Assembly: GCF_019145355.1 (NCBI RefSeq) | Contig: NZ_JAHSTY010000001.1 | Coordinates: 744,001 to 808,000, forward strand | Reading direction: 5' to 3' | DNA from: Pseudomonas azadiae | GTDB lineage: Bacteria > Pseudomonadota > Gammaproteobacteria > Pseudomonadales > Pseudomonadaceae | Length of the DNA stretch: 64,000 nt | Shown here: one piece after another, positions 1-10,167 of the stretch | Position numbering within the stretch: the stretch's first letter is position 1 | Layout of the letters: each line of letters opens with the position of its first letter | Position numbers and translations under genes: made by a program | Notes under the pieces: model-generated | Database searches by the model: none | What the model saw: only the letters and a program-made list of their open reading frames with translations | What the model was told of the DNA's origin: nothing

Positions 1-347
1 CTGACGGAAATCAGCGCGTCTTTCTCGCCGGTCTGCTTTTGTGCGGCGGTCAGGCGGTCCTTGTACTTTTTGCCGTCGCGGAACTTGAGACGGTCTACCG
101 GTTCCAGGTCGGCGCCCAGCTCGTTGCGGCCTTCGGCGTCAAGGAAGATGTCGATGCGGGCGCGGGCGCCGATACGCATGTGATGGTTGCACTTGGGGCA
201 AACGTCCAGGGTCTTTTCCAGCTCCGGGCGGTACAGCACCGCGTCGCAGGATGGGCACTTGTGCCACAGACCTTCAGGAACCGAGCTTTTCTTCACCTCG
301 GAACGCATGATCGAAGGGATCAGTTTGTCTACTAACCAGTTGCTCAT
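1..347 (-). CDS. accD: Acetyl-CoA carboxylase carboxyltransferase subunit beta (N-terminal part)
   Basis: The beta subunit of the carboxyltransferase moves the carboxyl group from biotin carboxyl carrier protein to acetyl-CoA, the first committed step of fatty acid synthesis in the cytoplasm. Only the first ~115 residues are inside the window; the gene runs off the left edge. The protein begins [15 protein letters not shown] and carries the four-cysteine zinc ribbon typical of AccD at Cys31, Cys34 (CPSC) and Cys50, Cys53 (CPKC), followed by the conserved [11 protein letters not shown] segment. The ATG at 347 is preceded by AGAAAGAAGC, a reasonable ribosome site. trpF lies downstream of nothing visible here but upstream on this strand, in the usual Pseudomonas order trpF-accD. 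Identification is firm. Confidence 0.97.
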   Translation of the reverse strand, partial: MSNWLVDKLIPSIMRSEVKKSSVPEGLWHKCPSCDAVLYRPELEKTLDVCPKCNHHMRIGARARIDIFLDAEGRNELGADLEPVDRLKFRDGKKYKDRLTAAQKQTGEKDALISV

Positions 348-589
348 GCTTCTTTCTCCAGTACCGGTGGCTTGAACACAGCCCCGCGTATGCCCTTGAG
401 CTAAATTCATATGTGGCGATGACACAGGCTGGACGGGGTCAGACGTTCGACCGGCCTTTCCCGCGTGTGTCCTCAGCCTTCCAGACAACCTGCAAGCGCA
501 GGGTTGCCACTTCGTTTCCAGGCCACCCACAGGCGGCGCTGGACTGTTTTACACAGTGGTAGTTATGGACGGCGGCAGACTGCCAGCCG

Positions 590-1222
590 TCACATCCTAC
601 CGTTGCTGTTGCGCACGGCCTGCACGAATGCGCGAATCTTGCCGTGGTCCTTGATGCCCTTGCCCTGCTCTACCCCACCGCTGACATCCACGGCATACGG
701 TTGCACTTGTTCGATCGCCGCTTCGACATTGGCCGGGTCGAGCCCGCCGGCCAGGATGATCGGCTTGCTCAAGCCTGCGGGAATCAGCGACCAGTCGAAC
801 GCTTCGCCCGTACCGCCGGGCACGCCTTCGACATAGGTGTCCAGCAGAATCCCGCGAGCACCCGCATAGGCGGCGCACGCCGCCGCGATGTCATCGCCGG
901 CCTTGACGCGCAACGCCTTGATATACGGGCGCTGGTAACTCTCACATTCGTCCGGTGTTTCGTCACCGTGGAACTGCAGCATGTCCAACGGTACGGCATC
1001 CAGGGTTTCGTTGAGTTCGCAGCGGCTGGCGTTGACGAACAAGCCCACGGTGGTGACGAACGGCGGCAGTGCCGCGATGATCGCCCGCGCCTGCAGCACA
1101 TTCACCGCCCGGGGGCTTTTGGCATAAAACACCAGGCCAATGGCATCGGCCCCGGCCTCAACTGCCGCCAGCGCGTCTTCTATGCGGGTAATCCCGCAAA
1201 TCTTGCTGCGAACGGCTGACAT
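590..1222 (-). CDS. trpF: Phosphoribosylanthranilate isomerase
   Basis: Catalyses the Amadori rearrangement of N-(5-phosphoribosyl)anthranilate to the carboxyphenylamino ribulose phosphate in tryptophan synthesis. The 210-residue length is that of a free-standing TrpF TIM barrel. Visible family motifs are KICGITR near the N-terminus (catalytic Cys9), GLVFY, LQFHGDE in the middle, LLDTYVEG (catalytic Asp) and the phosphate-binding GGLDPANV and VDVSGGVE segments near the C-terminus. It sits between truA (upstream) and accD (downstream) on the minus strand, 64 bases after truA and 242 bases before accD, so it is probably co-transcribed with truA. Nothing is missing. Confidence 0.97.
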   Translation of the reverse strand: MSAVRSKICGITRIEDALAAVEAGADAIGLVFYAKSPRAVNVLQARAIIAALPPFVTTVGLFVNASRCELNETLDAVPLDMLQFHGDETPDECESYQRPYIKALRVKAGDDIAAACAAYAGARGILLDTYVEGVPGGTGEAFDWSLIPAGLSKPIILAGGLDPANVEAAIEQVQPYAVDVSGGVEQGKGIKDHGKIRAFVQAVRNSNGRM

Positions 1223-1286
1223 GTCGTGAAAACCTCAGGGATTGAGCCGAGAAAGTCCCGGATGGTAACAAAAGCTTTTCCAGGCG

Positions 1287-2111
1287 TCAGCCGCCAAGTT
1301 CGCTGAAACCTGTGAGGAAATGTGGCCCGATGAAACGCTCCGGCAGCTCGAACTCGTCACGGTACTCCACATCCACCAGATACAGGCCGAACGGATGCGC
1401 CGTGACCCCGCCGGTACGACGCACACGGCTTTCCAGCACCTCCTTGGCCCATTCCACCGGGCGCTCGCCGGTGCCGATGGTCATCAGCACCCCGGCGATG
1501 TTACGCACCATATGATGCAGGAAGGCGCCGGCACGGATATCCAGCACGATCATCTTGCCGTGGCGGGTCACCCGCAGGTGGTGGACTTGCTTGATCGGCG
1601 ACTTGGCCTGGCACTGGCCGGCACGGAAGGCGCTGAAATCATGCACGCCCACCAGATGCTGCGCTGCTTCGGCCATGCGTTCGGCGTCGAGCGGGCGGTG
1701 GTTCCAGGTGATCTCCTGGTTGAGGTGCGCCGGGCGGATCTGGTCGTTGTAGATCACATACCGGTAACGCCGGGCGATGGCCTTGAAACGCGCATGAAAG
1801 TGCGCCGGCATGACCTTGGCCCAGGTGACACTGACGTCATGGGGCAAATTGATATTAGCGCCCATTACCCAAGCCTTCATCGACCGCTCAGCCTGGGTAT
1901 CGAAGTGCACCACCTGGCCGCAGGCATGCACACCCGCATCGGTACGCCCGGCGCACATCAGCGATACCGGTGAGTCGGCGACTTTCGACAGGGCGTTTTC
2001 GAGTGTTTCCTGCACCGTCAGCACGCCGCTGGCCTGACGCTGCCAGCCGCGGTAGCGCGAGCCTTTGTATTCCACGCCCAGGGCGATGCGGTTAAAGCCT
2101 GCGGCCGCCAT
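1287..2111 (-). CDS. truA: tRNA pseudouridine(38-40) synthase TruA
   Basis: Isomerises uridines 38-40 in the anticodon arm of many tRNAs. With the ATG at 2111 the product is 274 residues and starts MAAAGFNRIALGVEYKG, just ahead of the conserved core. The catalytic aspartate is in CAGRTDAGVHA (Asp58), and the later RYRYVIYN, FHARF and FLHHMVRNIAG blocks are all present. The reading frame is open further upstream to a TTG at 2168 (293 residues); neither start has a clear ribosome site, and I prefer the ATG because homologs begin close to the GxEYxG motif. It lies between fimV and trpF, in the order known from other Pseudomonas. Confidence 0.95.
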   Translation of the reverse strand: MAAAGFNRIALGVEYKGSRYRGWQRQASGVLTVQETLENALSKVADSPVSLMCAGRTDAGVHACGQVVHFDTQAERSMKAWVMGANINLPHDVSVTWAKVMPAHFHARFKAIARRYRYVIYNDQIRPAHLNQEITWNHRPLDAERMAEAAQHLVGVHDFSAFRAGQCQAKSPIKQVHHLRVTRHGKMIVLDIRAGAFLHHMVRNIAGVLMTIGTGERPVEWAKEVLESRVRRTGGVTAHPFGLYLVDVEYRDEFELPERFIGPHFLTGFSELGG

Positions 2112-2270
2112 TTCGGCGGCCGCGTTATCTATATTTGCCAAGAACTGAGAGCCTGATGGGTTGCGCAAAGGCGGGCATTATGCCGGATTGCGTGGGAGCT
2201 GGCTTGCCTGCGATGCGCACAGGTATCTACACAACTTCCGGTGAACACAAAATTTGTGGCAAGGAGCTTG

Positions 2271-2405
2271 TTGTGGCGAGCGGGCTTGCCCCGCGTTGGG
2301 CTGCGAAGCAGTCCCAGTGAACGCACCGAGATGTTCCTGGAGAAAGTCAGCGTCTGGTTTTGGGGCCGCTTCGCGACCCAACGCGGGCAAGCCCGCTCGC
2401 CACAA
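2271..2405. repeat. REPIN (GCGAGCGGGCTTGCCCCGCG type)
   Basis: Long inverted repeat whose ends read TTGTGGCGAGCGGGCTTGCC and its complement, with a spacer that is part of the same repeat family. A separate half-element of the GTGGGAGCTGGCTTGCCTGCG type sits just before it at about 2191-2217. Both lie in the truA-fimV intergenic region (2112-2495), which otherwise holds only the fimV terminator. Confidence 0.85.
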
Positions 2406-2450
2406 GGAGATTTTTGATCGTTCCCAGGCTCCGTGAACTGACCACACAAA

Positions 2451-2477
2451 ACAAAACGGCGACCCGAAGGTCGCCGC
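2451..2477 (-). terminator. Rho-independent terminator of fimV
   Basis: On the minus strand the sequence is GCGGCGACC-TTC-GGGTCGCCG followed by TTTTGTTTTG, a 9-bp GC-rich stem with a 3-base loop and a T-rich tail, starting about 20 bases after the fimV stop codon. Confidence 0.85.
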
Positions 2478-2495
2478 TGCGCTAACGATTGACGG

Positions 2496-5054
2496 TTACA
2501 CCAACCGGCCGAGCATCTCCTTGGCCTCGCCACGCTGGGTCTCGTCACCTTCGGTCAGCACTTCGGAGAGGATATCCCGTGCGCCGTCCGCATCGCCCAT
2601 GTCGATATAGGCCTGGGCCAGGTCCAGTTTGGTGGCTACTTCATCTGTGCCGGACAGGAAGTCGAATTCCGGTTCATCATCACCCAGTGCCGCGTCTTCT
2701 GCGGTAAAGGATGGCTCGATGGGCGGATGCTCCAGGCTTTGGGAAAGGCGATCGAGCTCGGCGTTGACATCGTCCAGCTCCGACGCGAAGGCATCTGGCT
2801 TGGCGGCCTCTTGCGGCTCATCAGCCAAAGACAGGTCGAAATCCTCGGGCAGGGCGAAATCATCCCCTGCGGCGGGGGTCAGGGTCGGCGGTTCGACGGC
2901 GGGCACGTCCTTGATCGGCTCTTGCAGGCCAGAAAGGAAGTCGTCATCGGATTGCGCCGACGCCGGGGCATCCAGTTGCAGGTCCAGGTCGAAGTCCGAC
3001 AGGCCATCGGCGGCGGCATTGGCTTCGGTCTGCTGCTGCAGCAACGATTCGAATGTCTGCTGATCGTCCTCGATTTTGGCCGGGGAAGCTTCTTCCAGCT
3101 CGTCCAGGCTCAAATCGAAGTCGGTGTCAAAGGCCTCCGGCGTTGCGGCAGCCGGTTTGTCTTCGAGCAATTCCTTGACGTATTGAGCGTCCAGGGCGGC
3201 GGCGGCAACCGCAGCGCTGACACCCGCCGCCAACACAGCCATCGCCGGAAAGCGGCTCTTGAGTTGCTCGACCTGGGCGTGGTTTTCACCATTGGCCACC
3301 AGTTGACGCTCCTGAGTGACAAAGCCGTCCTTGTCGTTCTGCAGGCCGTAGACTTCCATCAGTTTCAAGCGCAGGTCGCTGCGCTTGGGCTCATATTTGA
3401 TTGCCTGTTCCAGCACATCGGCGGCCTGGTTCAGGTGGCCCCGGTCGATATGGGATTGGGCCTGGGCCAGCGCATCGCTGGAGTTTACCGCAGCGACGGC
3501 AACCGCCAGCGGCGCAAGCACGGAGGCCACGGTAGGCACGACAACGGCCGGCTCTACCGCTGGAGCCGGTACAGGCGCGGCAGCCAGCTTGACGTTGGGC
3601 GGCGGCACTTCCAGTCCTTCGAAACTGTCCGGAGGCAGGTCGTGGTCAATGTTCGAGGTGAACTCCGGCTCTTCAGCCAGGGCCCGCGCCATACGCAGGT
3701 GTTTTTCCTCTTCGCGGCGGGCATTGCGATGGCGCGCCCACAACAGCAGGAGCAGCAGCACCAACAAGAGCGCGGCGCCACCGAGCACGCCGAGCACGAC
3801 CGGGTTGGTCAGCAGCTCGTTGAACTTGCCCTCGGTGCTCGCCGGTGCAGGCTCCTGCGCGTTGACTGGCTCGGGGGCGGGCGTAACGGGCGCAGGAGCA
3901 GCGGTCGCGGCATCCGGCGCTGCAGCGGCGGCGGCCGGCTCGCCTGCCAACTGAGCGGGCATTGCCGCTGTGGCCTGCGCCGCCGGGAGGCCTTTTTCTG
4001 CCTGCAAACGCGCGAGCTGATCGTTTTTCAGTTGAATCAGTTTCTGCAGTTTGTCCAGCTGGCTTTGCAGGTCCGCCGCGCGGCTTTTGAGCTCTTCGTT
4101 GTCGCGACGGGTGGTGTCCAATTGCTCCTGGGTCATCGCCAGTTTGTCGCTCAGCGCTGCGCTATCGCCCGTCTTGCCTTTGGCGCCCTGCTTGGCCGCT
4201 TCGGCCGACACCAGGCTCAGGTTGTCGTTGGCATTGGTGCTGGCTGGCGCGTTGCCAGCCTGGCTGCGCTTGGTGGCGTCCAACTGCTGCTTGCCCGCCG
4301 TCGGGTTGGTGGCGGCACGGCGGCCCTGGCGCCAGGCGGCATTCTGGGCGCTGACTTCGGCGATCGCCTGGGGTTGCGGCAGCGCGGTGCTTTGTACGGT
4401 ATCCGGCAAGCGCAGGACCTGGCCGGTTTTGAGGCGATTGATGTTGCCGTCGACAAACGCGCCGGGGTTCAGCGCCTGGATCGCCAGCATGGTCTGCTGG
4501 ACCGAGCCGCCATTGCGGTTCTTCGCAGCGATTTCCCACAGGGTATCGCGGGACGTGGTGGTGTGCTGCGCCGCCTTGCTCGCCGTCGGCGCGGTACTGG
4601 CCGGCGCAGTCAGGCGCGGTGCGGGCGCGGCGCTGGTGGGCGCAGGCTGGTCGAATTTGGCCGGGTCGAGCAATACACTGTAGTCGCGCATCAGGCGACC
4701 GTTGGGCCATTGCACCTGCAACAGGAAGCGTACGTAGGAATCCGGCAGCGGCTTGCTGGAGGTGACACGCACCACGCTGCGACCGTTAGGGTTGATCACC
4801 GGGGTGAACGTCAGGTCATCGAGGAATGCCTGGCGATCAACGCCCGCATCCACGAACGCCTGGGACGAGGCCAGGCTCGGGGTGATCTCGGAAGCGGTGA
4901 GGCCGCCGACATCGAGCAATTCGATTTCCACCGCCAACGGCTGGTTCAACTTCGACTTGAGGGTCATCTCCCCCAACTGCAGCGCCTGCGCCATACCGGA
5001 GGACAGCGCCGAGGCGGCCGCTATTGCTAACACCAGTTTGCGAACTTGAACCAT
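2496..5054 (-). CDS. fimV: FimV pilus/peptidoglycan-binding hub protein
   Basis: FimV is an inner-membrane protein with a periplasmic LysM domain; in Pseudomonas it supports type IV pilus secretin assembly, polar localisation and cyclic AMP signalling. The 852-residue product has a signal peptide (VRKLVLAIAAASALSSGMAQA), a conserved N-terminal FimV region (LGEMTLKSKLNQPL), a LysM-like segment around residues 160-215 (DTLWEIAAKN), a coiled coil around 300-370, a transmembrane helix around 413-440 (VVLGVLGGAALLLVLLLLLL), a long acidic cytoplasmic part and the C-terminal FimV TPR-like motif (LDLAQAYIDMGD...AKEMLGRL). The ATG at 5054 follows AAGGATGAGG and directly precedes the signal peptide, so the longer upstream frame to 5171 is rejected. 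Confidence 0.95.
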   Translation of the reverse strand: MVQVRKLVLAIAAASALSSGMAQALQLGEMTLKSKLNQPLAVEIELLDVGGLTASEITPSLASSQAFVDAGVDRQAFLDDLTFTPVINPNGRSVVRVTSSKPLPDSYVRFLLQVQWPNGRLMRDYSVLLDPAKFDQPAPTSAAPAPRLTAPASTAPTASKAAQHTTTSRDTLWEIAAKNRNGGSVQQTMLAIQALNPGAFVDGNINRLKTGQVLRLPDTVQSTALPQPQAIAEVSAQNAAWRQGRRAATNPTAGKQQLDATKRSQAGNAPASTNANDNLSLVSAEAAKQGAKGKTGDSAALSDKLAMTQEQLDTTRRDNEELKSRAADLQSQLDKLQKLIQLKNDQLARLQAEKGLPAAQATAAMPAQLAGEPAAAAAAPDAATAAPAPVTPAPEPVNAQEPAPASTEGKFNELLTNPVVLGVLGGAALLLVLLLLLLWARHRNARREEEKHLRMARALAEEPEFTSNIDHDLPPDSFEGLEVPPPNVKLAAAPVPAPAVEPAVVVPTVASVLAPLAVAVAAVNSSDALAQAQSHIDRGHLNQAADVLEQAIKYEPKRSDLRLKLMEVYGLQNDKDGFVTQERQLVANGENHAQVEQLKSRFPAMAVLAAGVSAAVAAAALDAQYVKELLEDKPAAATPEAFDTDFDLSLDELEEASPAKIEDDQQTFESLLQQQTEANAAADGLSDFDLDLQLDAPASAQSDDDFLSGLQEPIKDVPAVEPPTLTPAAGDDFALPEDFDLSLADEPQEAAKPDAFASELDDVNAELDRLSQSLEHPPIEPSFTAEDAALGDDEPEFDFLSGTDEVATKLDLAQAYIDMGDADGARDILSEVLTEGDETQRGEAKEMLGRLV

Positions 5055-5215
5055 AGCCTCATCCTTTGTTTGAACACTCCCCGGCCTGCGAGAAGGTTGG
5101 TAACCGCTGCCATAAGGCATGGCGAGCCGATAGGTTACCGACGCGCTTCTGTTCTGCTTAGGGCCAAGCATAGCGCCTGGTTAGAATCAATCTACAAATT
5201 GCCGCCAAGTATCTT

Positions 5216-6226
5216 TTACGCAAGGCCTTTTATCAACAACTGCGCCAGCTGTATGGCATTGAGTGCGGCGCCTTTGCGTACGTTATCTGACGTCAGCCAC
5301 AGATTTAGTTCCGCCGGGTCATCCACGCCTGCACGGACCCGTCCTACATAGACCACGTCCTGGCCTACGGCATCGCCCACGGCGGTGGGGTAGTCGCCCT
5401 CCTCCACACGCTCTATGCCCGGCGCTGCGTCGAGTGCGCGGTTCACTGCAGCGAGATCGGCCGGTGCACCCAACTGCAGGGACACAGTCAGGCTATCGCC
5501 AAAAAACACCGGGGCTTGAACGCACGTTGCGGAAATCTTTAGTAAAGGTAATTCCAGCACCGCGCGCAGCTCGTGGACCAGGCGCTTCTCCAGGGCGGTA
5601 TGACCTTGGCTGTCCGGCGTGCCGACTTGTGCCAGCAGATTGAAGGCGACCTGCCGATCAAAGAAGGTCGGTTCCAGCGGACGCATATTCAGCAGCTCGG
5701 CAGTTTGCCGGGCCAGTTCGCCGACCGCCTCACGCCCCTGGGCCGACATCGCCAGGTTGGCGGTGACGCTCACGCGCTGGATGTCCAGCAGGCCCCGCAG
5801 TGGCGCCAGCACCACGGCCAGGTTGGTCGCCGACGGGCTTGGGCTGCCGAGCCGGAACGGCTTTTCCAGGCCATCAAGCACATGGGCGTTGGCTTCGGGC
5901 ACCACTGGCGGCGCCTGCTCGGCCGGCAGCGCGCCGGACAAGTCGATCACCGAGCAGCCCACCGCCGTCGCACGCGCGGCGAAACTCAAGGTGACCGCGG
6001 GCCCCGCCGCGAAAAACGCCAGTTGCGCCTTGCTGAAGTCGAATTCATCGACCTCCTTGACCCGCACGTTCTTGCCGCGAAACGGCACCGATGCGCCCGC
6101 CGAGTTGTTGCCCGCCAGCAGATACAGGGTGCCCACCGGGAAAGCCAGCTCTTCGAGGATCTGCACCAGGGTTTCGCCAACGGTACCGGTGGCGCCGATC
6201 ACGGCGATATCAAAGGTCTGGGTCAT
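5216..6226 (-). CDS. usg: USG-1-type aspartate-semialdehyde dehydrogenase paralog
   Basis: A 336-residue member of the Asd family that starts MTQTFDIAVIGATGTVG, with the Rossmann GATGTVG motif. The position of the catalytic cysteine (NCT in true Asd) reads PSATNL, so cysteine is replaced by alanine and dehydrogenase activity is not expected. This matches the USG-1 subfamily, whose function is unknown. The ATG at 6226 was chosen because the frame before it (to 6346) is not conserved-looking. It lies between asd (upstream, 7051-8163) and fimV (downstream) on the same strand, as in other pseudomonads, but an 820-base repeat-filled gap separates it from asd, so it probably has its own promoter. 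Confidence 0.88.
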   Translation of the reverse strand: MTQTFDIAVIGATGTVGETLVQILEELAFPVGTLYLLAGNNSAGASVPFRGKNVRVKEVDEFDFSKAQLAFFAAGPAVTLSFAARATAVGCSVIDLSGALPAEQAPPVVPEANAHVLDGLEKPFRLGSPSPSATNLAVVLAPLRGLLDIQRVSVTANLAMSAQGREAVGELARQTAELLNMRPLEPTFFDRQVAFNLLAQVGTPDSQGHTALEKRLVHELRAVLELPLLKISATCVQAPVFFGDSLTVSLQLGAPADLAAVNRALDAAPGIERVEEGDYPTAVGDAVGQDVVYVGRVRAGVDDPAELNLWLTSDNVRKGAALNAIQLAQLLIKGLA

Positions 6227-6370
6227 GGGGCTGCCTCGGGCATTGCGGGGGGAGCGGCACTTTACCGGGTGGCTGGGGGGTGAGGCAATTGGCCTGGATT
6301 TTGTGGTGTAGCTGATGACCCCATCGCAGCATAGGTATCTACACAACTTTCAAAGGCTGACTTCATCCCC

Positions 6371-6480
6371 TGTGGGAGCTGTCGAGCTTTAGCGAGGCTG
6401 CGAAAGCGGTGGGTCAGGCGCAGAAAATGCCAGCAGTGGCGCCGCCTTCGCAGCCTCGCTGAGGCTCGACAGCTCCCACA
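6371..6480. repeat. REPIN (GTGGGAGCTGTCGAGC type)
   Basis: Inverted repeat with ends TGTGGGAGCTGTCGAGC and GCTCGACAGCTCCCACA. The inner arms GCGAGGCTGCGAA and TTCGCAGCCTCGC are also complementary. Located between usg and asd. Confidence 0.85.
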
Positions 6481-6580
6481 TTTTGAACCGAGTTCGACAT
6501 CAATACCGGTCGGCTCGAAGGCCGCCGCGCTTTTGCTTTTGATCTGCGATCGCCCCGTCAACCACGCTGGCGGGAATTCG

Positions 6581-6671
6581 ACAGTGATTTGGGGGGTAAA
6601 CCGGCAGGGATGCCGGTTTAGCCGCCCACGCGCCAGGGATGGCGCGTGGGCGGCGGCCCCCAAATCACTGT
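6581..6671 (+). repeat. Intergenic palindromic element with two CAGGGATG-loop hairpins
   Basis: Outer arms ACAGTGATTTGGGGG and CCCCCAAATCACTGT are a perfect 15-bp inverted repeat. Inside are two perfect hairpins read on the plus strand: 6598-6619 (arm AAACCGG, loop region CAGGGATG) and 6621-6654 (15-bp arm GCCGCCCACGCGCCA with GGGA at the tip). Both tips read CAGGGATG. The whole can fold as a three-way junction. A less palindromic tail (6672 to about 6850, including CGAAGCGTTTTTGGTTACTTTTTG) belongs to the same element as I remember it from other Pseudomonas intergenic regions. No gene was found in 6227-7050. Confidence 0.8.
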
Positions 6672-6905
6672 CGGATTACGGGCATGCCGAGCCTAGGCGA
6701 GGCTCCGAGTGGTGGGGCGAAGCGTTTTTGGTTACTTTTTGCGCTCTTCAAAAAGTGACCCGCCGTAAGGGCGGAACCCTAAGCCGCCGTTACCGCAGCA
6801 ACGGATATGTACTCGGTCAAACCCAAAAAAAAAACGGTCGGCCCAAAGGCCGCCAAACAAGCTCCCTCGCCACACACCGTTGAAAGTTGTGTAGATACCC
6901 GTGCC

Positions 6906-6980
6906 CATCGCAGGCAAGCCAGCTCCCACACTGGACGGGTGTTCACAATCAAAATGTGGGAGCCGGGCTTGCCCGCGATA
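6906..6980. repeat. REPIN (mixed GTGGGAGC type)
   Basis: Two facing REP copies: ATCGCAGGCAAGCCAGCTCCCACA and TGTGGGAGCCGGGCTTGCCCGCGAT, separated by about 25 bases. The two arms are of slightly different subtypes. It is preceded by GTTGTGTAGATACC, a string that also accompanies the repeats near 2221 and 6330. Confidence 0.75.
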
Positions 6981-6997
6981 GCGGCCTCAAGCGCAAT

Positions 6998-7031
6998 AAA
7001 AAACCCGCGCCTGTCACCAGAACGCGGGTTT
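6998..7031 (-). terminator. Rho-independent terminator of asd
   Basis: Minus-strand sequence AAACCCGCG, a 14-base loop containing TTCTGGTGACAGG, CGCGGGTTT and then TTTATT. It begins about 20 bases after the asd stop codon. Confidence 0.85.
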
Positions 7032-7050
7032 CTCCCATTGCCTCAAGCGA

Positions 7051-8163
7051 TCAACGCTCCAGCAGGATCCGCAGCATGCGACGCAGCGGTTCAGCCGCGC
7101 CCCACAGCAGCTGGTCGCCGACCGTAAACGCACCGAGGAACTGGCTGCCCATGTTCAGCTTGCGCAGGCGGCCCACCGGTACATTCAGGGTGCCGGTGAC
7201 CTTGGTCGGGCTCAGCTCCTGCATGCTGATGTCGCGGTTGTTCGGCACCAGCTTGACCCACGGGTTGTGCTGGCTGATCAGCCCTTCGATATCGGCGATC
7301 GGCACGTCTTTGTTCAGCTTGATGGTCAGCGCCTGGCTGTGGCAGCGCATCGCGCCGATACGCACGCAGATGCCGTCCACCGGGATCGGGCTTTTGAAAC
7401 GCCCGAGGATCTTGTTGGTCTCGGCCTGGGCCTTCCACTCTTCGCGGCTCTGGCCGTTGGGCAGCTCTTTGTCGATCCACGGGATCAGGCTGCCGGCCAA
7501 CGGCACGCCGAAGTTTTCGGTCGGGTAGGCATCGCTGCGCATGGCTTCGGCCACACGGCGGTCGATGTCGAGGATCGCGCTGGCCGGGTCGGCCAGTTGA
7601 TCGGCGACAGCGGCATGGGTCGCGCCCATCTGCTTGATCAGCTCGCGCATGTTCTGCGCACCAGCGCCGGAAGCCGCCTGATAGGTCATGGCGCTCATCC
7701 ACTCGACCAGGCCGGCTTCGAACAAGCCGCCCAGGCCCATCAGCATCAGGCTGACCGTGCAGTTGCCGCCGACGTAATTCTTGGTACCGGCGTCCAGTTG
7801 CTGGTCGATGACCTTGCGGTTGACCGGGTCGAGAATGATCACCGCGTCGTCCTGCATGCGCAGGCTCGATGCGGCGTCGATCCAGTAACCCTGCCAGCCG
7901 GCTTCGCGCAGCTTGGGGAAGACTTCGCTGGTGTAGTCGCCACCCTGGCAGGTCACAATCACGTCGAGGGTTTTGAGCTCATCGATGCTGTAGGCGTCCT
8001 TGAGCGGGGCAATGTCCTTGCCCACGGACGGGCCTTGGCCACCCACGTTCGACGTGGTGAAAAACACCGGCTCAATAAGATCGAAATCCTGCTCTTCCAG
8101 CATCCGCTGCATGAGCACGGAACCGACCATACCGCGCCAACCGATCAGACCTACACGTTTCAT
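7051..8163 (-). CDS. asd: Aspartate-semialdehyde dehydrogenase
   Basis: Reduces aspartyl phosphate to aspartate semialdehyde with NADPH, the branch-point step for lysine/diaminopimelate, methionine and threonine. The 370-residue protein begins [15 protein letters not shown] (NADP-binding loop) and has the catalytic cysteine in GGNCTVSLM at Cys135, the spacing expected of the gamma-proteobacterial enzyme. The downstream substrate-binding block ([18 protein letters not shown]) is intact. It follows leuB by 64 bases on the same strand and ends in its own terminator. In contrast to the neighbouring usg paralog the active site is complete, so this is the functional enzyme. Confidence 0.97.
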   Translation of the reverse strand: MKRVGLIGWRGMVGSVLMQRMLEEQDFDLIEPVFFTTSNVGGQGPSVGKDIAPLKDAYSIDELKTLDVIVTCQGGDYTSEVFPKLREAGWQGYWIDAASSLRMQDDAVIILDPVNRKVIDQQLDAGTKNYVGGNCTVSLMLMGLGGLFEAGLVEWMSAMTYQAASGAGAQNMRELIKQMGATHAAVADQLADPASAILDIDRRVAEAMRSDAYPTENFGVPLAGSLIPWIDKELPNGQSREEWKAQAETNKILGRFKSPIPVDGICVRIGAMRCHSQALTIKLNKDVPIADIEGLISQHNPWVKLVPNNRDISMQELSPTKVTGTLNVPVGRLRKLNMGSQFLGAFTVGDQLLWGAAEPLRRMLRILLER

Positions 8164-8227
8164 CGCAACTACACCTTGTTAAAAAGTGGGCCGCCTTGCA
8201 GCAACAACTGCAAGCGGGCCCGAGAGA

Positions 8228-9310
<1,083 letters not shown>

Positions 9311-9363
9311 GGGTTCCTCATTTCATCGAGCGACCTACCCACGGGCAGGTCGGGAAAATTCAG

Positions 9364-10128
9364 TCAGCGTTCGGCGAAGGCCACCAGCACGTCGGTACTG
9401 AACGTGCCGTCGGCCTGGATTTCGTAGTAATCGCGCACTTCCTGGCCCATCGCCCCTTGCAACTCAAGGATTGCAGCGCGCAATACCTCTGGCGTGCGCA
9501 TGCGTTCGACCCACGAGGCGTATTCCAGGCGCAGGCGCTGGCGGCTGCTGTTGCGTACGTGCAAGCCGACTTCGCTGAGCTGGCGCATCCACTCGGCGGC
9601 GGAGTAATCGCGCACGTGGCTGGTGTCGCGCAGCACTTCAACAGTTTGCAGGTAAGTGTCCAACAGCGGGCTGCCCGGAGACAAGACGTCGACGAACGCC
9701 GCCACGCCGCCCGGCTTGAGCACCCGCCGCACTTCGCGCAGGGCCAGGCCAAGGTCGCTCCAATGGTGAGCCGAATAACGGCTGAACACAAAGTCGAACT
9801 CGCCATCGGCGAACGGCAGGCGTTCGGCGGCGCCGTTTACGGTGCTGATATTGCTGAAACCGCGAGCTTGCGCAGCGGCGGCCACCACGTCGAGCATCTG
9901 CTGGGACAGGTCGTAGGCCACCACTTCCTTGACCAACGGCGCGACATGAAAGCTGACATGGCCGGCACCGCAGCCCAGGTCCAGCAGGCGCGCACTGCCC
10001 TGCCCGGCCAGTTCGGCCTGAAGTAGCGCGAATTCGGTGCCTTGGGCGTGCACGGCACTGCTCAGGTAGGCCGCGGCCTGCTCGCCGAATTGTTTTTGCA
10101 CGACTTGGGTGTGGGCGGTGGTGGTCAT
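9364..10128 (-). CDS. Class I SAM-dependent methyltransferase (UbiE/COQ5-like)
   Basis: A 254-residue cytoplasmic methyltransferase. The SAM-binding motif I is LLDLGCGAGHVSFHVA near residue 48-60, followed by the acidic strand-2 position VVAYDLSQQML and the motif FSRYSAHHWSDLGLALREVRRVLKPGG, which are typical of the Methyltransf_11 group. The substrate cannot be told from sequence. The ATG at 10128 follows AGGAAAACC and gives MTTTAHTQVVQKQFG; the longer frame to 10191 runs into a REP element and is rejected. It sits between leuD and leuB on the same strand, an arrangement I recall from other Pseudomonas, but no role in leucine synthesis is implied. Confidence 0.9.
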   Translation of the reverse strand: MTTTAHTQVVQKQFGEQAAAYLSSAVHAQGTEFALLQAELAGQGSARLLDLGCGAGHVSFHVAPLVKEVVAYDLSQQMLDVVAAAAQARGFSNISTVNGAAERLPFADGEFDFVFSRYSAHHWSDLGLALREVRRVLKPGGVAAFVDVLSPGSPLLDTYLQTVEVLRDTSHVRDYSAAEWMRQLSEVGLHVRNSSRQRLRLEYASWVERMRTPEVLRAAILELQGAMGQEVRDYYEIQADGTFSTDVLVAFAER

Positions 10129-10167
10129 GGTGGTTTTCCTTGGGGCTTGTGGTGTTTTTACTGCCGT

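Noticed and set aside
2727..5030. Very long open frame on the plus strand (767 codons) opposite fimV.
   Set aside because: It is the high-GC antisense shadow of fimV, which has a signal peptide, LysM, transmembrane helix and good ribosome site.
5055..5171. Longer fimV start at 5171.
   Set aside because: It would place 39 basic, non-conserved residues before the signal peptide; the ATG at 5054 has the ribosome site.
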